A stretch of DNA of 64,000 nt from Pseudorasbora parva (GCF_024679245.1 NC_090177.1:28174675-28238674); one strand, 5' to 3'; shown: positions 1 through 10,837, numbered from the stretch's first letter. Notes: generated by a model not told the origin, from the letters alone. Made by a program: numbers and translations.

Positions 1-2980
1 GCCTCCTCTTACATTAGAGTCGTCCGGCCAAGGCCCGCCCCCTTCTCTGTGCTTTGGGGTTTTTAGTAATGCAGGTTGGTGTTAAACAGAATGAACAGCG
101 ACTTAGCCAGTGGTCGTGGGGCGGGGTTTGGCATCCCACGCTTGTATGCGGGTGGGTTAGTTTTGCGAAAACCCCGCTTTCGAGAGCTTGTTGTGGCCGC
201 CACCTTCTGGCGGCCCCTGGCCCCATCCTGGAGGATGTTGGGCCGGTGGGTAGCATATTTGTGAATATTTTTTGCCCTCTGCTCTGTGTCTTCTGCTCCG
301 CCTTTTAGGGCTCGGGTTGAGCTGCACTCGCAACCTGCGTGCTTCGTGATGGTACGGTCGGATGCTCCCCTGGAAGCCGAAGCATTGCCATGGCTGATGC
401 CCTAGCGTGAACGGTAGGCCGCTGCATGAGGGAAGAGCGGCCGCCCCGATGCAGGTGACGTAAGTTGTACTCCCCTCGCTTTGAGGGTCTAGGTACTTTC
501 TGCTGAGTACACTGCTTTTGGCAATGTGTTTAGGCTATGTCTGTAGACACTGCCGGATGGGACTGCGTCATCGCATGGAGGACCCCGTGAGCCTCTGGGA
601 TGAAGCCAGCCCCGGGAGGGGCATGGGTTGCCAGCTGGCTGTGAGCAGCCAGCTTGGGCAGTCCTGGCAGTGGACTCTGAGCAGGAGGCCTCAGCAGGCC
701 TCCTTGCGGGTGAGTCGGGACATCGGGCCAATGTGCGCCTGGGAGGAATATCCCAGACGATGTCGGCTTCAGCAGTACCTCGTCGACAAGCAGGCCCATC
801 ATGGCCTCCCTGGGGTGAGTCCCCAGGTGGTAACTGGATGTCTAGTTCTTCGTCAGCCAAGCAGACAGCCACTGTCAGCCCGACTTGGAGCGGCCAGCAT
901 TCATCCAACCTGCCAGCGAGCATTCGTCGCTGGCATGGCTACAAGCCCAGTTAGTAGGCCTCCCTGAGGGCCTGCTGGGGTGCAGCAGGCCTTGCCGGGC
1001 TTCCCTTGAGAGGGTATTCCCGTGCTTCAGGTGTTAGATGGCAGGTAGTAGGCCTCACCAAGCCTCCCTGAGGACCTGCTGTGGTAGCAGTAGGCCTCGT
1101 CTGGCTTCCCTCGAGGGGTTGGTCCTGGGCTTCAGTCACTGGATGACAGGTAGTAGGCCTCGCGGGGCCTCCCTGAGGGCCTGCTGGGATGCAGCAGGCC
1201 TCATCTGGCTTCCCCTGAGGGGGTACTCCAGGGAACTAGCGCTGGATGGCAGGTAGCAGGCCTCACCAGGCCTCCTGGAGGGCCTGCTGGGTTGCAGCAG
1301 GCCTCATCTGGCTTCCCCTAAGGGGGTGGTCCAGGGACTCGGCCACTGGGTGACAGGGATTAGGCCTCTCTAGGCCTCCCGGAGGGTGAGCCCCGGTTCA
1401 CAGTTCCTATGACAGTGAGCATGGCTGCTAGCCAGGGCGGTTAGCATGGTCTGCTATCAGGTAGCAGGCCTCACCAGGCCTCCCTGATGTCGTTCCCCGG
1501 CCCCAGTGCCGGCTACGAGTAGCTGGCAGGTAGTAGGCCCTGCGGGGCCTCCCTAGGGGTTCTTCTGTTGGATAGCACCGTCTGTCACCGGGCCTCTAAC
1601 ATTGGGCTGCCACTTGGCAATAGGGCTCTCCAGGCCGCCCTAAGACTCGCTACTGTGCGGGAGGCCTCAATCAGGCCTCCCTGGAGGCAAGCTCCGGGAC
1701 CGCAGTCACTTCTGACGGTTTGCACGTCCGGTTAGCAGGTATAAGGCCTCTCCTGGCCTGCCTGTGGGTTAGCCCCCGAGTTTGGACGCTCGGTTAACCG
1801 GTTAACGTGGTGTCAGGTGTTAGGCCCCTTTTGGGCCTCCTTGAGGAGGGATTCCCGGATCCGGTCTCGGTGACAAGCTAGCCATTTGCAGGGCTTGCTG
1901 CGAGGTAGTAGGCATCAGCCAAGCCTCCCTGAGGGCGAGCTCCATGGTTTGGACACTTGCGCAGCTAGCATGGGTGGTTTCTGGTGGTGAATAGCCTCAT
2001 GGGCCTCCCTGAGGGGACCAGTTAAGCCCCTTTCCTGCGGCTTTAACAGCTGGCCTCAACGGTGCATGGTAGAGGCCCCTTCGGGCCTCCCTGGGGGGAA
2101 CGAGATCCTTGGACGGAGACACATAACTGGCTCAAGCTGAAAGCTAGTGGTTCCTGCCATCAGGCTTCGGTCCTAGCCGGCAGCACCTGATGGCAGTCGC
2201 ATACTCTATCACGACGAGATGACGCTGCTGCTATGCGGTCCCTACAGGAACGGGGACCTGCATAGGTTGCCTACACCATGGTACCTACCAGGCAGGCTTA
2301 AGAGCTCCCCTCTTATGAGGGTCGGCTGTGAGCTTACGGCAGCCTGGGCCTGATCAGTTGGTCGTAGGCCCCTCGGGGCCTCCCTGTGAGATCAGCCTGT
2401 AGGCCTTCTCAGGCCTCCTGAGCACCCCTGTAATGTATGTGCTCGGTAGCTCCTAGGATCGAGCAGCTGACTCCCCTCGCTAGCAAGGTTCGGAAGGCAC
2501 TATGCTGAGCACTGTTCTCCAGGATAGCCCATCTCTGAGGTCCGGCCTGAGGCGGACACTGCCAGTTTGCAGTCCCTCAGCTGGATGCCTCTCCAGAGGC
2601 GAGTTTCCAGAGGCTCTGTTTTTTAACAGACAGGGTTGGCCGACAGAAACGTCCCGCATAGTGACACCAGGTCAGGCCTCCCTGGTGGCATTCGGTGAAG
2701 TTCTTCCCGAATAGTGACTGGCTGGGGCGCCCTCGGGTCCCCTAGCCACATTCCCTTAAAGGAACCCCTTCTGTCGAACAGGTTGGTTCCAGGCCTTTGA
2801 GCGGCCGGGGTAGGGTACATGAAGGTGCCCCAAGGCCATGGCTCGGGCAATGACCGTAGGGAATGCTGTCACTGACAGCCTAATGTGACCAGAGGGGGAG
2901 TGGTTCAGGCATTTCAGTTGAATTTGCTTGTCCTGACAGTTGTCACTGCCAGTAGGCATGCACTCCCCTCGGCATGGCGG
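1..2980. mobile_element. DIRS-associated GC-rich repeat region, no intact ORF
   Basis: This block is markedly more GC-rich than the flanking DNA. It is built largely from degenerate copies of a unit containing 'aggcctccctgagg' and 'gcagcaggcctc'. It runs directly into a DIRS-type internal complementary region at 2985-3105, so it probably belongs to a DIRS retrotransposon or a non-autonomous derivative. No RT, RNase H or recombinase motif is visible. ORFs of 60-150 codons occur on both strands but share no recognisable motif and look fortuitous. A phrase near 470-540 (actcccctcgct, then tgctgagta/cactg) recurs near 2470-2515, suggesting a larger-scale duplication. The alternative is an unrelated GC-rich satellite that the DIRS end happens to abut. 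Confidence 0.5.
955..1370. repeat. ~104-bp tandem repeat array
   Basis: Four consecutive units begin with 'ggtagtaggcct' or a close variant near 1044, 1149, 1252 and 1356, a spacing of 105, 103 and 104 bp. A partial unit precedes them from about 955. Each unit has the order caggtagtaggcctc, then gcctccctgagg, gcctgctggg, gcagcaggcctc, and ggcttcccctgaggggg. More degenerate copies of the aggcctccctgagg core continue to about 2400. Confidence 0.8.
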
Positions 2981-2984
2981 CGTG

Positions 2985-3290
2985 GGTATATCGTTCCCCA
3001 TAGCATCAGCTGACGCAGCTCGAGTTCCCTTTCGAAAGGGAACGTCCCCGGTTACGACTGTAACCTTGGTTCCCTGAGAACAGGGAACGAGACGCTGCGT
3101 CACTTTGCCATGCCTCGGGGCCTGCCTGCGAACAGTCCCTTCAGACGAAGAAGCTGGTGTCATGTTTGCAAGGCGCCCTTATATACTTCCTGGTCGCACC
3201 TTGATGACATCATAGGCTGTAGTCAATAGGATTGCTGTGATTTGATAGGAGCTCAGACACCGGTCACGCTGGAGGCGTTCTCCATAGCTA
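2985..3290 (+). mobile_element. DIRS (subfamily Y) internal complementary region and right terminal repeat, truncated
   Basis: The sequence around 3025-3100 reads gagttccctttcgaaaggg, then aacgtccccggttacg, then ttccctgagaacagggaac and gagacgctgcgtc. It has the same architecture as the ICR of the complete DIRS element at 12483-12596: an AAC/GTT junction followed by 'ggttacg...gtaacc..ggttccctga'. It matches 44757-44847 more closely. A TATA-like 'ttatatacttcc' near 3179 occupies the position of the promoter in the complete element. The expected inverted outer terminus is not seen after about 3290, so the element is truncated or diverged there. Confidence 0.7.
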
Positions 3291-4400
3291 TAGTTTTTTT
3301 ATTTATTTATTTGTATTAAGTTTTGTTTTAGTTGTCACTGAGGCACCAAGATAGCCTGACAAGCCAGACCAACATCAAGATTAATACCCCCCACCCCTTA
3401 AATATAATGAGAAGACCTATACATATGTACTTAGATAACAGGGTTTTTAGTGAACTTTTCTGATGCAGAATTAACCTCCATGTTTAAAGACTAAATCCTA
3501 CAGTACCTAGGGCATAACAATTGAGGAGACAATGAATAGAGTCTTTGCTTCTTTGAACAGTGATCAATGGAAAAGTTGAACTCCCTTCTGCAAATCCTTG
3601 GGGGTAATACGCGTCTATGAGAGAAATGCCTGATCTCTTCATCTCAGAACAAATTAAAGATCCTTCTGCACTGGTGGATGGTTGAATTCTGGGTCTATTT
3701 AAATATGAAGACTGCTATGGTTAATGGCTAGAAAGTATTCAGGTCTCTTAACTAAGTAATGAAGCAATTTGTATTATCTAGCATACTCTCGCAAAGGAGA
3801 GGTAGCGGAGGTCAGGTGTACAAGACCCTGAAGAGCCAGATCTACCCTTAGTTGCCTTTACTTAAACATGATTATCTTTGAATCCAGGCATGACGTTGTT
3901 TGGGTTGTTATAAAAAAAAAAAAAAAAAAAGGCTTATTTTTCAAAATGAGTCATTCCCGTGCCCTTTTCAATGCCGCTCTGATGACAACCATGTCACAGC
4001 AAGGCTTTCCCGGTAACAGAGGGAGGCCACCTTGAAAAAAAAAAAAGACAGCATTAGTAAGAAAAAAAATCTTAATGTTTGTTTAAAAAAGAAAAGGATT
4101 AACTGAAATGTCACAGTATTGGATGACTATTTCATCAAAGACAACACTTTGTGTCAGAAGAATTGCACAGTGCCTGCTTTGATATTTGCAGTTCTCAACC
4201 GATCCATTGAATCCTTATTAAACATTTTCATTTTTTTCTTTTCAATCATTTCCTCATGTCATGCATCATCTTCTCAAATATTCACCTCTCCTTATGAGAT
4301 TATTCTTCAGAAGCAAAGTCATTGTGGTGATTTAAGATTCGACATTGACAATCTGCTTGACAAGATGCTATATCGGCTTATCAGATTCATGTTTCAAATA

Positions 4401-4402
<2 letters not shown>

Positions 4403-4473
<71 letters not shown>
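4403..4473. repeat. (TA)n microsatellite
   Basis: About 35 uninterrupted TA units, inside the 3352-5360 element. Confidence 0.97.
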
Positions 4474-4475
<2 letters not shown>

Positions 4476-4530
4476 GCTTACCAAGGCTGCATTTATTTAA
4501 TCAAAAATAGACAGCAAAAAATGAAATATT
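4473..4530 (+). repeat. Fragment of dispersed fish repeat ('aaggctgcatttattt')
   Basis: The phrase 'accaaggctgcatttattt' followed by 'aatcaaaaatagacag' is shared, with divergence, with 30205-30480 on the same strand, and in reverse complement with 60685-60790. It is recognised as a high-copy dispersed repeat of fish genomes; the class is not assigned here. Confidence 0.6.
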
Positions 4531-4600
4531 GTGAATAAATAAATAAAAAATCTACACACACACACGTACGCACGCACGCACACTCACACACACATATATA

Positions 4601-4664
4601 TAATATAATATAATATAATATAATATAATATAATATAATATAATATAATATAATATAATATAAT
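4601..4664. repeat. (TAATA)n microsatellite
   Basis: About 13 perfect pentanucleotide units, preceded by a CA/CG-rich tract (4556-4594). Confidence 0.95.
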
Positions 4665-5134
4665 GAAAACATAATTTTATATAATATAAAGCAACTTTTT
4701 TTATAATGTAGCACAAAATACATCAGGGGGTTATGGCACCCTGGATAACTTTTGATTCACTATACGTTCTTGTTGTTTACATCATATTACATCATATACA
4801 TCATATCTTATGCTGTGATTGCCAACACAATAGAGACATTTGACTCGTGACAGGAAAGAAACAAACAAACAAACAAACTTTCAGAATTCCATTGCTGCTC
4901 CGGAAAAACAAACTGGACCCACTGTTTCCTTAACGCTGGGCTATTTGGGAAGCTGAACAAGGTTATATTTCCCTCACAACCAGAAACACTTCTTTAGGGA
5001 CATTGTTGATTTTGTGGTCTAAAAAAAATTGACAGTGCTTTGGAAGGCTACCATTACCTGAATGAAGCTTGTTGATGGCTGTGCTCATTCAGGGGAAAGC
5101 ACCCATACAAGCAATTACTCCCTTTATGGCATCA

Positions 5135-5229
5135 TACAGGTCCATACTCGAAAAACAAATAAATAATTTAATTCCTGAAGGAGTGTATTTGGCACAGATA
5201 TACTCCATCATACCTCCCCCCTTTAAGTT
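5135..5229. repeat. Decayed end of a TTAA-type element
   Basis: 'tactcgaaaaac', 'gaaggagtgtat', 'cagatatactccatca' and 'cctccccccttta' occur in the same order as in the right arm of the 13155-14340 element (14160-14340). It lies inside the 3352-5360 element and is probably a nested, decayed insertion. Confidence 0.5.
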
Positions 5230-5360
5230 TTATGGAAAAAAAACTAATATTTTCACTTGGTGTGTTTACTTTGTGTAGCCTAGAAATTTAATTTGATCGG
5301 ATTGAGCCCTGTCGAGTTCCCAGACCCAACATCTTGATGTGGGTCTGGCTTGTCAGGCTA

Positions 5361-5660
5361 TGCTTTGTGACCTTTCTGACAAGATTATCATGGAGTTTAT
5401 CATTTTTTATAAAAACATAAAAAAAAAGACATTTTGGAAGGGATATATCTAAACATCAAATGATTGACATCAGTTTGTTTTGTCACAAAAGTTTGCTATA
5501 TTAGTGCGAATGTCGCTTCGTTTCAATGTAGGAAGAGTGAAGACTGACTTAACTTTAATACTGATCTGCAAACATGTCGCTCTATGATAAATTAATATAA
5601 ACTGATAACATCACTGTTTTCTCCAGAACGACTGTACAGCCAAATCAGATTTTGTTGCAA
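5361..5660. other. No feature recognised
   Basis: AT-rich sequence without an ORF, RNA gene or repeat structure that I can support. Confidence 0.5.
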
Positions 5661-5674
5661 TATTGTCCTGTTTA

Positions 5675-5745
5675 ACACTGTGAAGCTGCTTTGAAACAAT
5701 CGTCATTGTAAAAGCGCTATATAAATAAAGATTGATTGATTGACT
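5675..5745 (+). repeat. LINE-type 3' tail
   Basis: 'actgtgaagctgctttgaaa' followed by 'gtaaaagcgctatataaat' and a short 'attg' repeat tail (gattgattgattgac) is typical of the 3' end of LINE-derived repeats in fish. The 'aagcgctatataaat' motif recurs at about 40480-40500. No coding part is adjacent. Assignment is from recall and not searched. Confidence 0.5.
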
Positions 5746-6596
5746 TCCTAAAATCCAGGGGTCACAGAAGGACAATCAATTTAATAATCCCCACTTTTTG
5801 CGAGCCCAAAGAGTATTTTGATTCTGACTGGAGTGAGATTGCACACTGAGAACAGTGTGAAAATTGTAAGCCTGCGAATTTATTTCCTGCTCGCTGCTTT
5901 TTCAGACATGTTATAAAAGCATATCAAGGCTCTCTGCATGTATTCTTGAAGAGAAGAGGATAGCGTGTTAAAATGGTCGGGTCTGTGGGACTGAAGCGTG
6001 TGAAGCTGCTTATAATGATAAAGTCAGTCGAAATGTCAGCATTCATTTACAGCTCAAACAATGACTGACTGACAGCTTATTTTTGCGAGCCATGTGATGG
6101 CCAGTTCTAATCTGCTGATAAATTAGAGGCACATTTATGCTTCGCTTGTTTATACTCTGAATCTACACATTGTTTTAGATCATTATTGCACATTTGATTA
6201 TTATTTGTCTGCATATAAAATGTTATATTCTAATTTATTATTTAGACTGTCAGCATCATCGTGATGAACTTGGACACTGACTGTCAACTGTAAAGTCAGA
6301 TAACTACTGTATATAACGATAACTACAGTATATGAGAATGGTTATGTAGTTTTTTTACACAATATGAGCCTATGAAATATTCTGTTTATTATAAGCGTTA
6401 CTGCAGCTTTACATGCTCAAGCTCCTTAAATTCGACTGGATTCTAATTGGCTATCAATGTTTTTATTGTTCGTCAGATGAAAAAAAAAAGTGAGTGATTA
6501 TAACTTTATAGTTTTATTCTAGCTGTGGATATAACTCCAAATGAGTCACTATTCTCATAGAATTAGAATGATTAGACTGACACACAGAAAACATGC
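5746..6596. other. No gene recognised
   Basis: AT-rich, only short ORFs. It ends at the left boundary of the complete DIRS element. I see no repeat structure I can support. Confidence 0.5.
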
Positions 6597-6788
6597 GTTC
6601 CCTTTCAGTCGGTCACGTTCGACGTACGTCAGAACTGAACCGACGAATGGGATCTTACTTTAGAGACCAATCCTACTTCGAGCATCTAACAACGAGCCAA
6701 TGAAATTTGGCATGCGATCACGCATTCCACGCTCCGCCCCGCAGCGCGGGTATAAATAGGAAGTGGAATGGTAGATCAGCGCTTTCTA
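6597..6788 (+). repeat. DIRS left inverted terminal repeat
   Basis: Begins GTTCCCTTTCAGTCGG. Positions 6597-6654 are perfectly complementary to the first part of the ICR (12483-12540), and 6621-6788 to the right terminal repeat (12654-12821). It contains the self-complementary decamer gacgtacgtc at 6621-6630. Similarity to the right repeat ends just after 'agcgcttt'. Confidence 0.95.
6749..6760 (+). promoter_or_regulatory. TATA box of the DIRS element
   Basis: 'ggtataaatagg' lies in the left terminal repeat, downstream of a GC-rich stretch (gctccgccccgcagcgcggg). Because the right repeat is an inverted copy, the same box faces inward from 12685-12695. It would drive the element transcript from roughly 6780; the start site is inferred only from spacing. 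Confidence 0.65.
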
Positions 6789-6789
6789 C

Positions 6790-8600
6790 TTCGGAGCCGA
6801 GCAGTGCTTACTGTTTCCTACGAAGAGTGTCTGACTACGAGTCAAAGAGTGTTGAGTGAGAGAGTCTGCCAGTGCGGGTGATACGGCGCGTCAGTGAGAG
6901 ACCGTCTGATCAGTGATCAAGCGATCTAAAGGAGCTTGTTGGTTCGCTGAGCGTTCCCATACAAACTGTTGGTTCGCTGAGCGTTTCCCATACAAACTGT
7001 TGGTTCGCTGGGCGTTACACACACACAAATACACATCACTGAGAGCTCACACAGGCTTGCAGAACGAACTGTGTGGAGCCGCGGTCATCTCCCTGAGTGC
7101 TTCAGCACACTAAAAGAGCAGCTTTCCATTCACAAAAGAGCAACACGGTTTGACCCTGCGTCTTTTTCAAGATGTCATTCAAACCGTGTATTCCTGGTAT
7201 GCAACTGTTTCCTGTCCTCTTTGACGGCCACGAGCGCATGTGAGATTGCGATCGTGGGTGATTCATGTTCTGGTAAAAGAACATGGTCACGTCGGCGCGT
7301 TGTTCGTCTCCCCCTTCTCATAAAGGGCTCGAGTGTTCAGCGCGCCGTGTGCCGTCGAGCGGCCGGCTGACAGCGGTGGTTGTCACGACAACCGGCGCGC
7401 GTCAGTCGGCGCTCTAGATGCGCGGTCGAGACTATGAAACCTCAGATGGGGTCGAGTCCCTTCGCCTATCCCCCGATCTAGTTCATTTCTAGTGTTACTG
7501 GAAAAGGGCTACTTTGGCTGATAAGCGCTGGTGGCCTGAGGATTACAGTGGGGATTCCCCGCCGGGTAAATCCCCTCGGGCCCCCACTCCTCTATCGCAT
7601 CAAAAGCATGCTGAGACTCTGTTCGTGGGTGGTACGGATTCTCTCATGAGAACACGACCACGTCAGGGCATTGTTCGCCTTGCCTTCTTCATAGAGGCTT
7701 GAGCGCTCAGTGCGCTGTGTGCCGTTCTGACGGCCACGTTCACTGTCTCGCATGCCTGCTGGTAGTTGAAGGTGGAATCGCTGATCCTAAAGAGAAAAGG
7801 GCTTAGCGTTTCATTTTTGGCTCTGGCAGAGGACAGATGTCAGTTGCTGCATCGGAGAGAGGGAAATATGGAGGGTCAAAAGGGCCAAAAATGAGACAAA
7901 AAAAAAAAAAAAAAAAAAAGTATCATTGTTTTCCCTCTCTCACTGCCCTCTGCCCTGCACGCACGAGGGTAGTCCCAGCCCAGGGGTTGTGCAGGAACTG
8001 CGTGCGGTGTTGGACCTCGCCCTATGGGCGACGAAAATCACTGCACGCTCCCTGGGTCAGGCGATGTCCACACTAGTGGTCCAGGAATAGGGGGCTAACC
8101 TGGCAGATATGCGCAAGAAAAGCCTGTCTGTCGGGCTGGCCTCCTCGGCGGCACCATCGAGAACTTTGCCCAGCAGTTCTTGGTGGCCCAAGAGCAGACG
8201 GAGGCGTTGCACCAGGGTGCCGACGACCAGCTGCTCGGTCGTCGGTCGCAGCGCCTCTGCCGGCTCGTCGCCGAGGGCATCCCCTCCTGCGTCCGCCTCC
8301 ACCCTGCTAGAGCCGAGCAGCAGCCTCCACTGGAGGAGCAGGGTGCCGGACGCGAGGGACGCCCAACCCGTCCAGGGCCCGCTAACCGGCAGGCAAGCGC
8401 AAGGGGACGCGGCCCTGAGACGGGCCGGCTAGGGAGAACAGGAGCTGCTCGGGGGAGACGATGTTCGCATCCCTCCCCCACCCCCCCGGAGGAGGACCGG
8501 GGGGCCCTGACTGGTTTCGGTTCTGCCACTGGCTCTCCGGAGTCCAGCGGTACCCACATTTTAAGAGCAGTTTCCTCTCTCTCTGGGCCCCAAGAGGGTC
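6790..8600 (+). pseudogene. DIRS 5' leader and decayed gag-like region
   Basis: This region precedes the RT and occupies the position of the gag-like first ORF in DIRS elements. No continuous frame covers it. Segments such as LALWATKITARSLGQAMSTL (near 8005-8070), followed by a stop, and ENFAQQFLVAQEQTEAL (near 8160-8210) in another frame look like pieces of a former gag protein. A motif set at 7254-7365 (gtgggtgattcatgttctgg ... gtgtgccgt) recurs at 7623-7725, a ~365-bp spaced duplication. A 23-bp A tract sits near 7897-7919. The call rests on position plus my recall of DIRS gag sequence, not on a search. Confidence 0.55.
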
Positions 8601-8615
8601 AGGTTGGCAGTGTGC

Positions 8616-8945
8616 GACGCCCACGGGCCTTGTCACTCCTTTCCTACCCTCCCGTCGCCAGGGGGCAGTTGTGTGGGCCTCGAGGACGCCCCCGGGCCTT
8701 CTCACCCACACACTTCCTCTCTCGTGAGCACTCAGTCAACACTCCGGGCCGCCCACGGGCCTCCCGGGTCGGGGCTGAGTGCTTCACTTCCCTGCCTCCG
8801 GGCAGTGGGCAGCAGAGTGGGCTCCGAGGACGCCTCCGGGCCTTCTCACCCACTCTCTGTCCAAACCAGGAGTGCTCAGGCAACACTTCGGGCCGCCTCC
8901 GGGCCTCCCGAGTCGGGCCAGAGTACTCCGCTTCGCTGCCCCACC
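8616..8945 (+). repeat. Degenerate 130-145-bp tandem units upstream of RT
   Basis: Units starting 'gccgcccacgggcct' or similar occur near 8616, 8746 and 8889. Each is followed by 'gaggacgc.cccgggccttctcaccca' and 'gtgctcag.caacact'. They lie in the gag/RT linker and translate into Pro/Arg/Ser-rich sequence without a fold I recognise. Confidence 0.65.
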
Positions 8946-8949
8946 CCGG

Positions 8950-10016
8950 GCATGTCTGTGGTGCGGTTGGTCCCGCTTGCACGGTCTCTGGGGGCCTGGC
9001 TAGGTCTCCCCGGGCCGTCTCGCTGGCTCATCCGTACCATCAGACTCGGCTACGCGATTCAGTTCGCGCGCCGGCCGCCCAAGTACAGGGGCATCCTCTT
9101 CACCTCCGTGCGAAGCAGCGATGCTCAGGTCTTGAGGTCAGAGATCGAGGTCCTACTGGCGAAGGACGCGATCGAGCCGGTTCCTCCAGCCGATATGAAG
9201 ACGGGGTTCTATAGCCCCTACTTCATTGTGCCCAAGAAAGGGGGTGGGTTACGGCCAATCCTGGACCTGCGAGTTCTGAATCGGGCCCTGCACAAGCTCC
9301 CGTTCAGGATGTTGACGCAGAAACGCATTTTCCAATGCATCCGTCCCCAGGATTGGTTTGCAGCGATCGACCTGAAGGACGCGTACTTCCATGTGTCTAT
9401 TCTCCCTCGACACAGACCGTTCCTACGCTTTGCGTTCGAGGGGAAAGCATATCAGTACAAGGTCCTGCCCTTCGGGCTGTCCCTGTCGCCCCGCGTCTTT
9501 ACGAAGGTCGCGGAGGCAGCCATTGTTCCACTCAGAGAACGCGGCGTTCGGATTCTCAACTACCTCGACGATTGGCTGATCCTAGCCCAGTCGAAGGACC
9601 AGTTGTGCGAACACAGGGACCTGGTGCTCAGTCACCTCAGCCAGTTGGGCCTTCGGGTCAACCGAGAGAAGAGCAAACTCTGTCCCACACAGAGGATCTC
9701 TTATCTCGGTATGGAGCTGGACTCGGTCAACCGGACGGCGCGCCTCACAGAGGAGCGAGTCCAGTCGGTGTTGAACTGCTTGAATATGTTCAAGAGCAGG
9801 ACAGCGGTCCCACTGAAATTCTTTCAGAGGCTCCTGGGGCATATGGCATCTGCAGCCGCGGTCACGCCGCTCGGATTGCTTCATATGAGACCGCTTCAAC
9901 GCTGGCTCAATGGCCGAGTCCCGAGGTGGGCGTGGCAGAGCGGTCAGTACCGGGTCCCAGTGACTCCTTACTGCCGCCAAACCTTCAGCCCGTGGTCCAG
10001 CACTTCGTTTCTCTAG
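8950..10016 (+). pseudogene. DIRS reverse transcriptase (frameshifted at its C-terminal edge)
   Basis: An open frame runs through 8604-10016; the recognisable RT domain begins about 9040. Motifs in order: RPILDLRVLNRAL (RT-1/2, near 9250), AAIDLKDAYFHV (motif A with the first catalytic Asp, near 9361), KVLPFGLSLSPRVFTK (motif B, near 9460), ILNYLDDWLILA (motif C, YLDD catalytic pair, near 9551) and ISYLGMELDS (motif E, near 9700). The enzyme would copy the element RNA into DNA. The frame stops at 10016; a one-base shift between about 9990 and 10013 is needed to continue into RNase H. All catalytic motifs are intact, so the damage is limited. The true start is uncertain because upstream sequence is repetitive. 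Confidence 0.9.
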
Positions 10017-10837
10017 AACAAGTGTCCAGGCATGCTGTGCTATTCACGGATGCCTCCACCACAGGCTGGGGGGCCACGTACAACGGGCATGCAGTTGCTG
10101 GTCTGTGGACGGGGCCGCAATTGCATTGGCATATCAATTGCCTCGAGTTACTGGCAGTACATCTGGCACTCCGCCGCCTCAAGGGGCCGCTGCGTGGCAA
10201 GCATGTACTGGTCCGTACGGACAGCACCACGGCCGTTGCGTACATCAACCGTCAGGGTGGTCTACGCTCCCGTCGTCTGCTCCAACTCGCCCGCCACCTC
10301 CTCCTGTGGAGTCAGAAGCAGCTGAGGTCGCTTCGGGCCATTCATGTCCCTGGTGTGCTGAACCAGACAGCCGACGAGCTCTCTCGTCAGCCGACACCTC
10401 CGGGAGAGTGGCGACTCCACCCCCAGGCGGTCCAGCTGATATGGGACCAGTTCGGAGCCGCACAGGTCGACCTGTTTGCCTCTCCGGACTCGACCCATTG
10501 CCAGTGGTACTATTCCCTGACCGGGGGTACCCTCGGCACAGATGCACTGGCGCACAGCTGGCCCCGGGACCTACGCAAGTATGCGTTTCCCCCAGTGAGC
10601 CTTCTTGCACAGACTCTGTGCAAGGTCAGGGAGGACGAGGAGCAGGTCTTGTTAGTTGCGCCGTATTGGGCCAACCGGACCTGGTTCCCAGAACTCACAC
10701 TCCTCGCGACAGCCCCTCCTTGGCCGATTCCCCTGAGGAAGGACCTTCTTTCTCAGGGACGGGGCACACTATGGCACCCGCGTCCAGACCTCTGGAATCT
10801 TCATGTCTGGTCCCTGGACGGGACGCGGAGGTTCTAG
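10017..10837 (+). pseudogene. DIRS RNase H plus methyltransferase-like domain
   Basis: Continues the RT polyprotein in a different frame, shared with the open stretch 9335-10837. RNase H residues are visible: LFTDASTTGWGA (first Asp, near 10040), INCLELLAV (Glu, near 10135), VRTDSTTAVAYINRQG (Asp, near 10213) and NQTADELSRQ (last Asp, near 10362). The stretch after GEWRLHP (10410 onward) includes QVDLFASPDSTHCQWYYS, DALAHSWPRDL, and LLVAPYWANRTWFPE. It corresponds to the DAM-like methyltransferase region reported for many DIRS elements, with VAPYW in the place of the catalytic motif. The frame ends at TRRF-stop (10837). It belongs with the RT upstream and the recombinase downstream. Confidence 0.88.

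Larger units (their letters stand above)
3352..5360. mobile_element. DNA transposon-like element with 30-bp terminal inverted repeats
   Basis: Left terminus 3352-3381 (tagcctgacaagccagacc...) and right terminus 5331-5360 (...ggtctggcttgtcaggcta) are reverse complements over 30 bp with one mismatch. Both ends carry TA, compatible with a TA target, but no longer target duplication is visible. The 2-kb interior has no recognisable transposase. It contains (TA)n, CA-type and (TAATA)n microsatellites, a fragment of another repeat at 4473-4530, and a decayed TTAA-element fragment at about 5135-5229. The superfamily is not assigned. Confidence 0.75.

Noticed and set aside
518..967. 149-codon plus ORF and 144-codon minus ORF at the left end
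   Set aside because: They overlap on opposite strands in GC-rich repeat DNA and have no recognisable motif.
955..1370. CRISPR-like or regulatory array
   Set aside because: The whole 104-bp unit repeats without unique spacers, so it is a tandem repeat.
2756..3163. 135-codon minus ORF across the DIRS ICR
   Set aside because: It reads through non-coding terminal-repeat structure; no motif supports it.
4119..4538. 139-codon ORF
   Set aside because: Its C-terminal third is (YI)n from the TA microsatellite; the rest has no motif.
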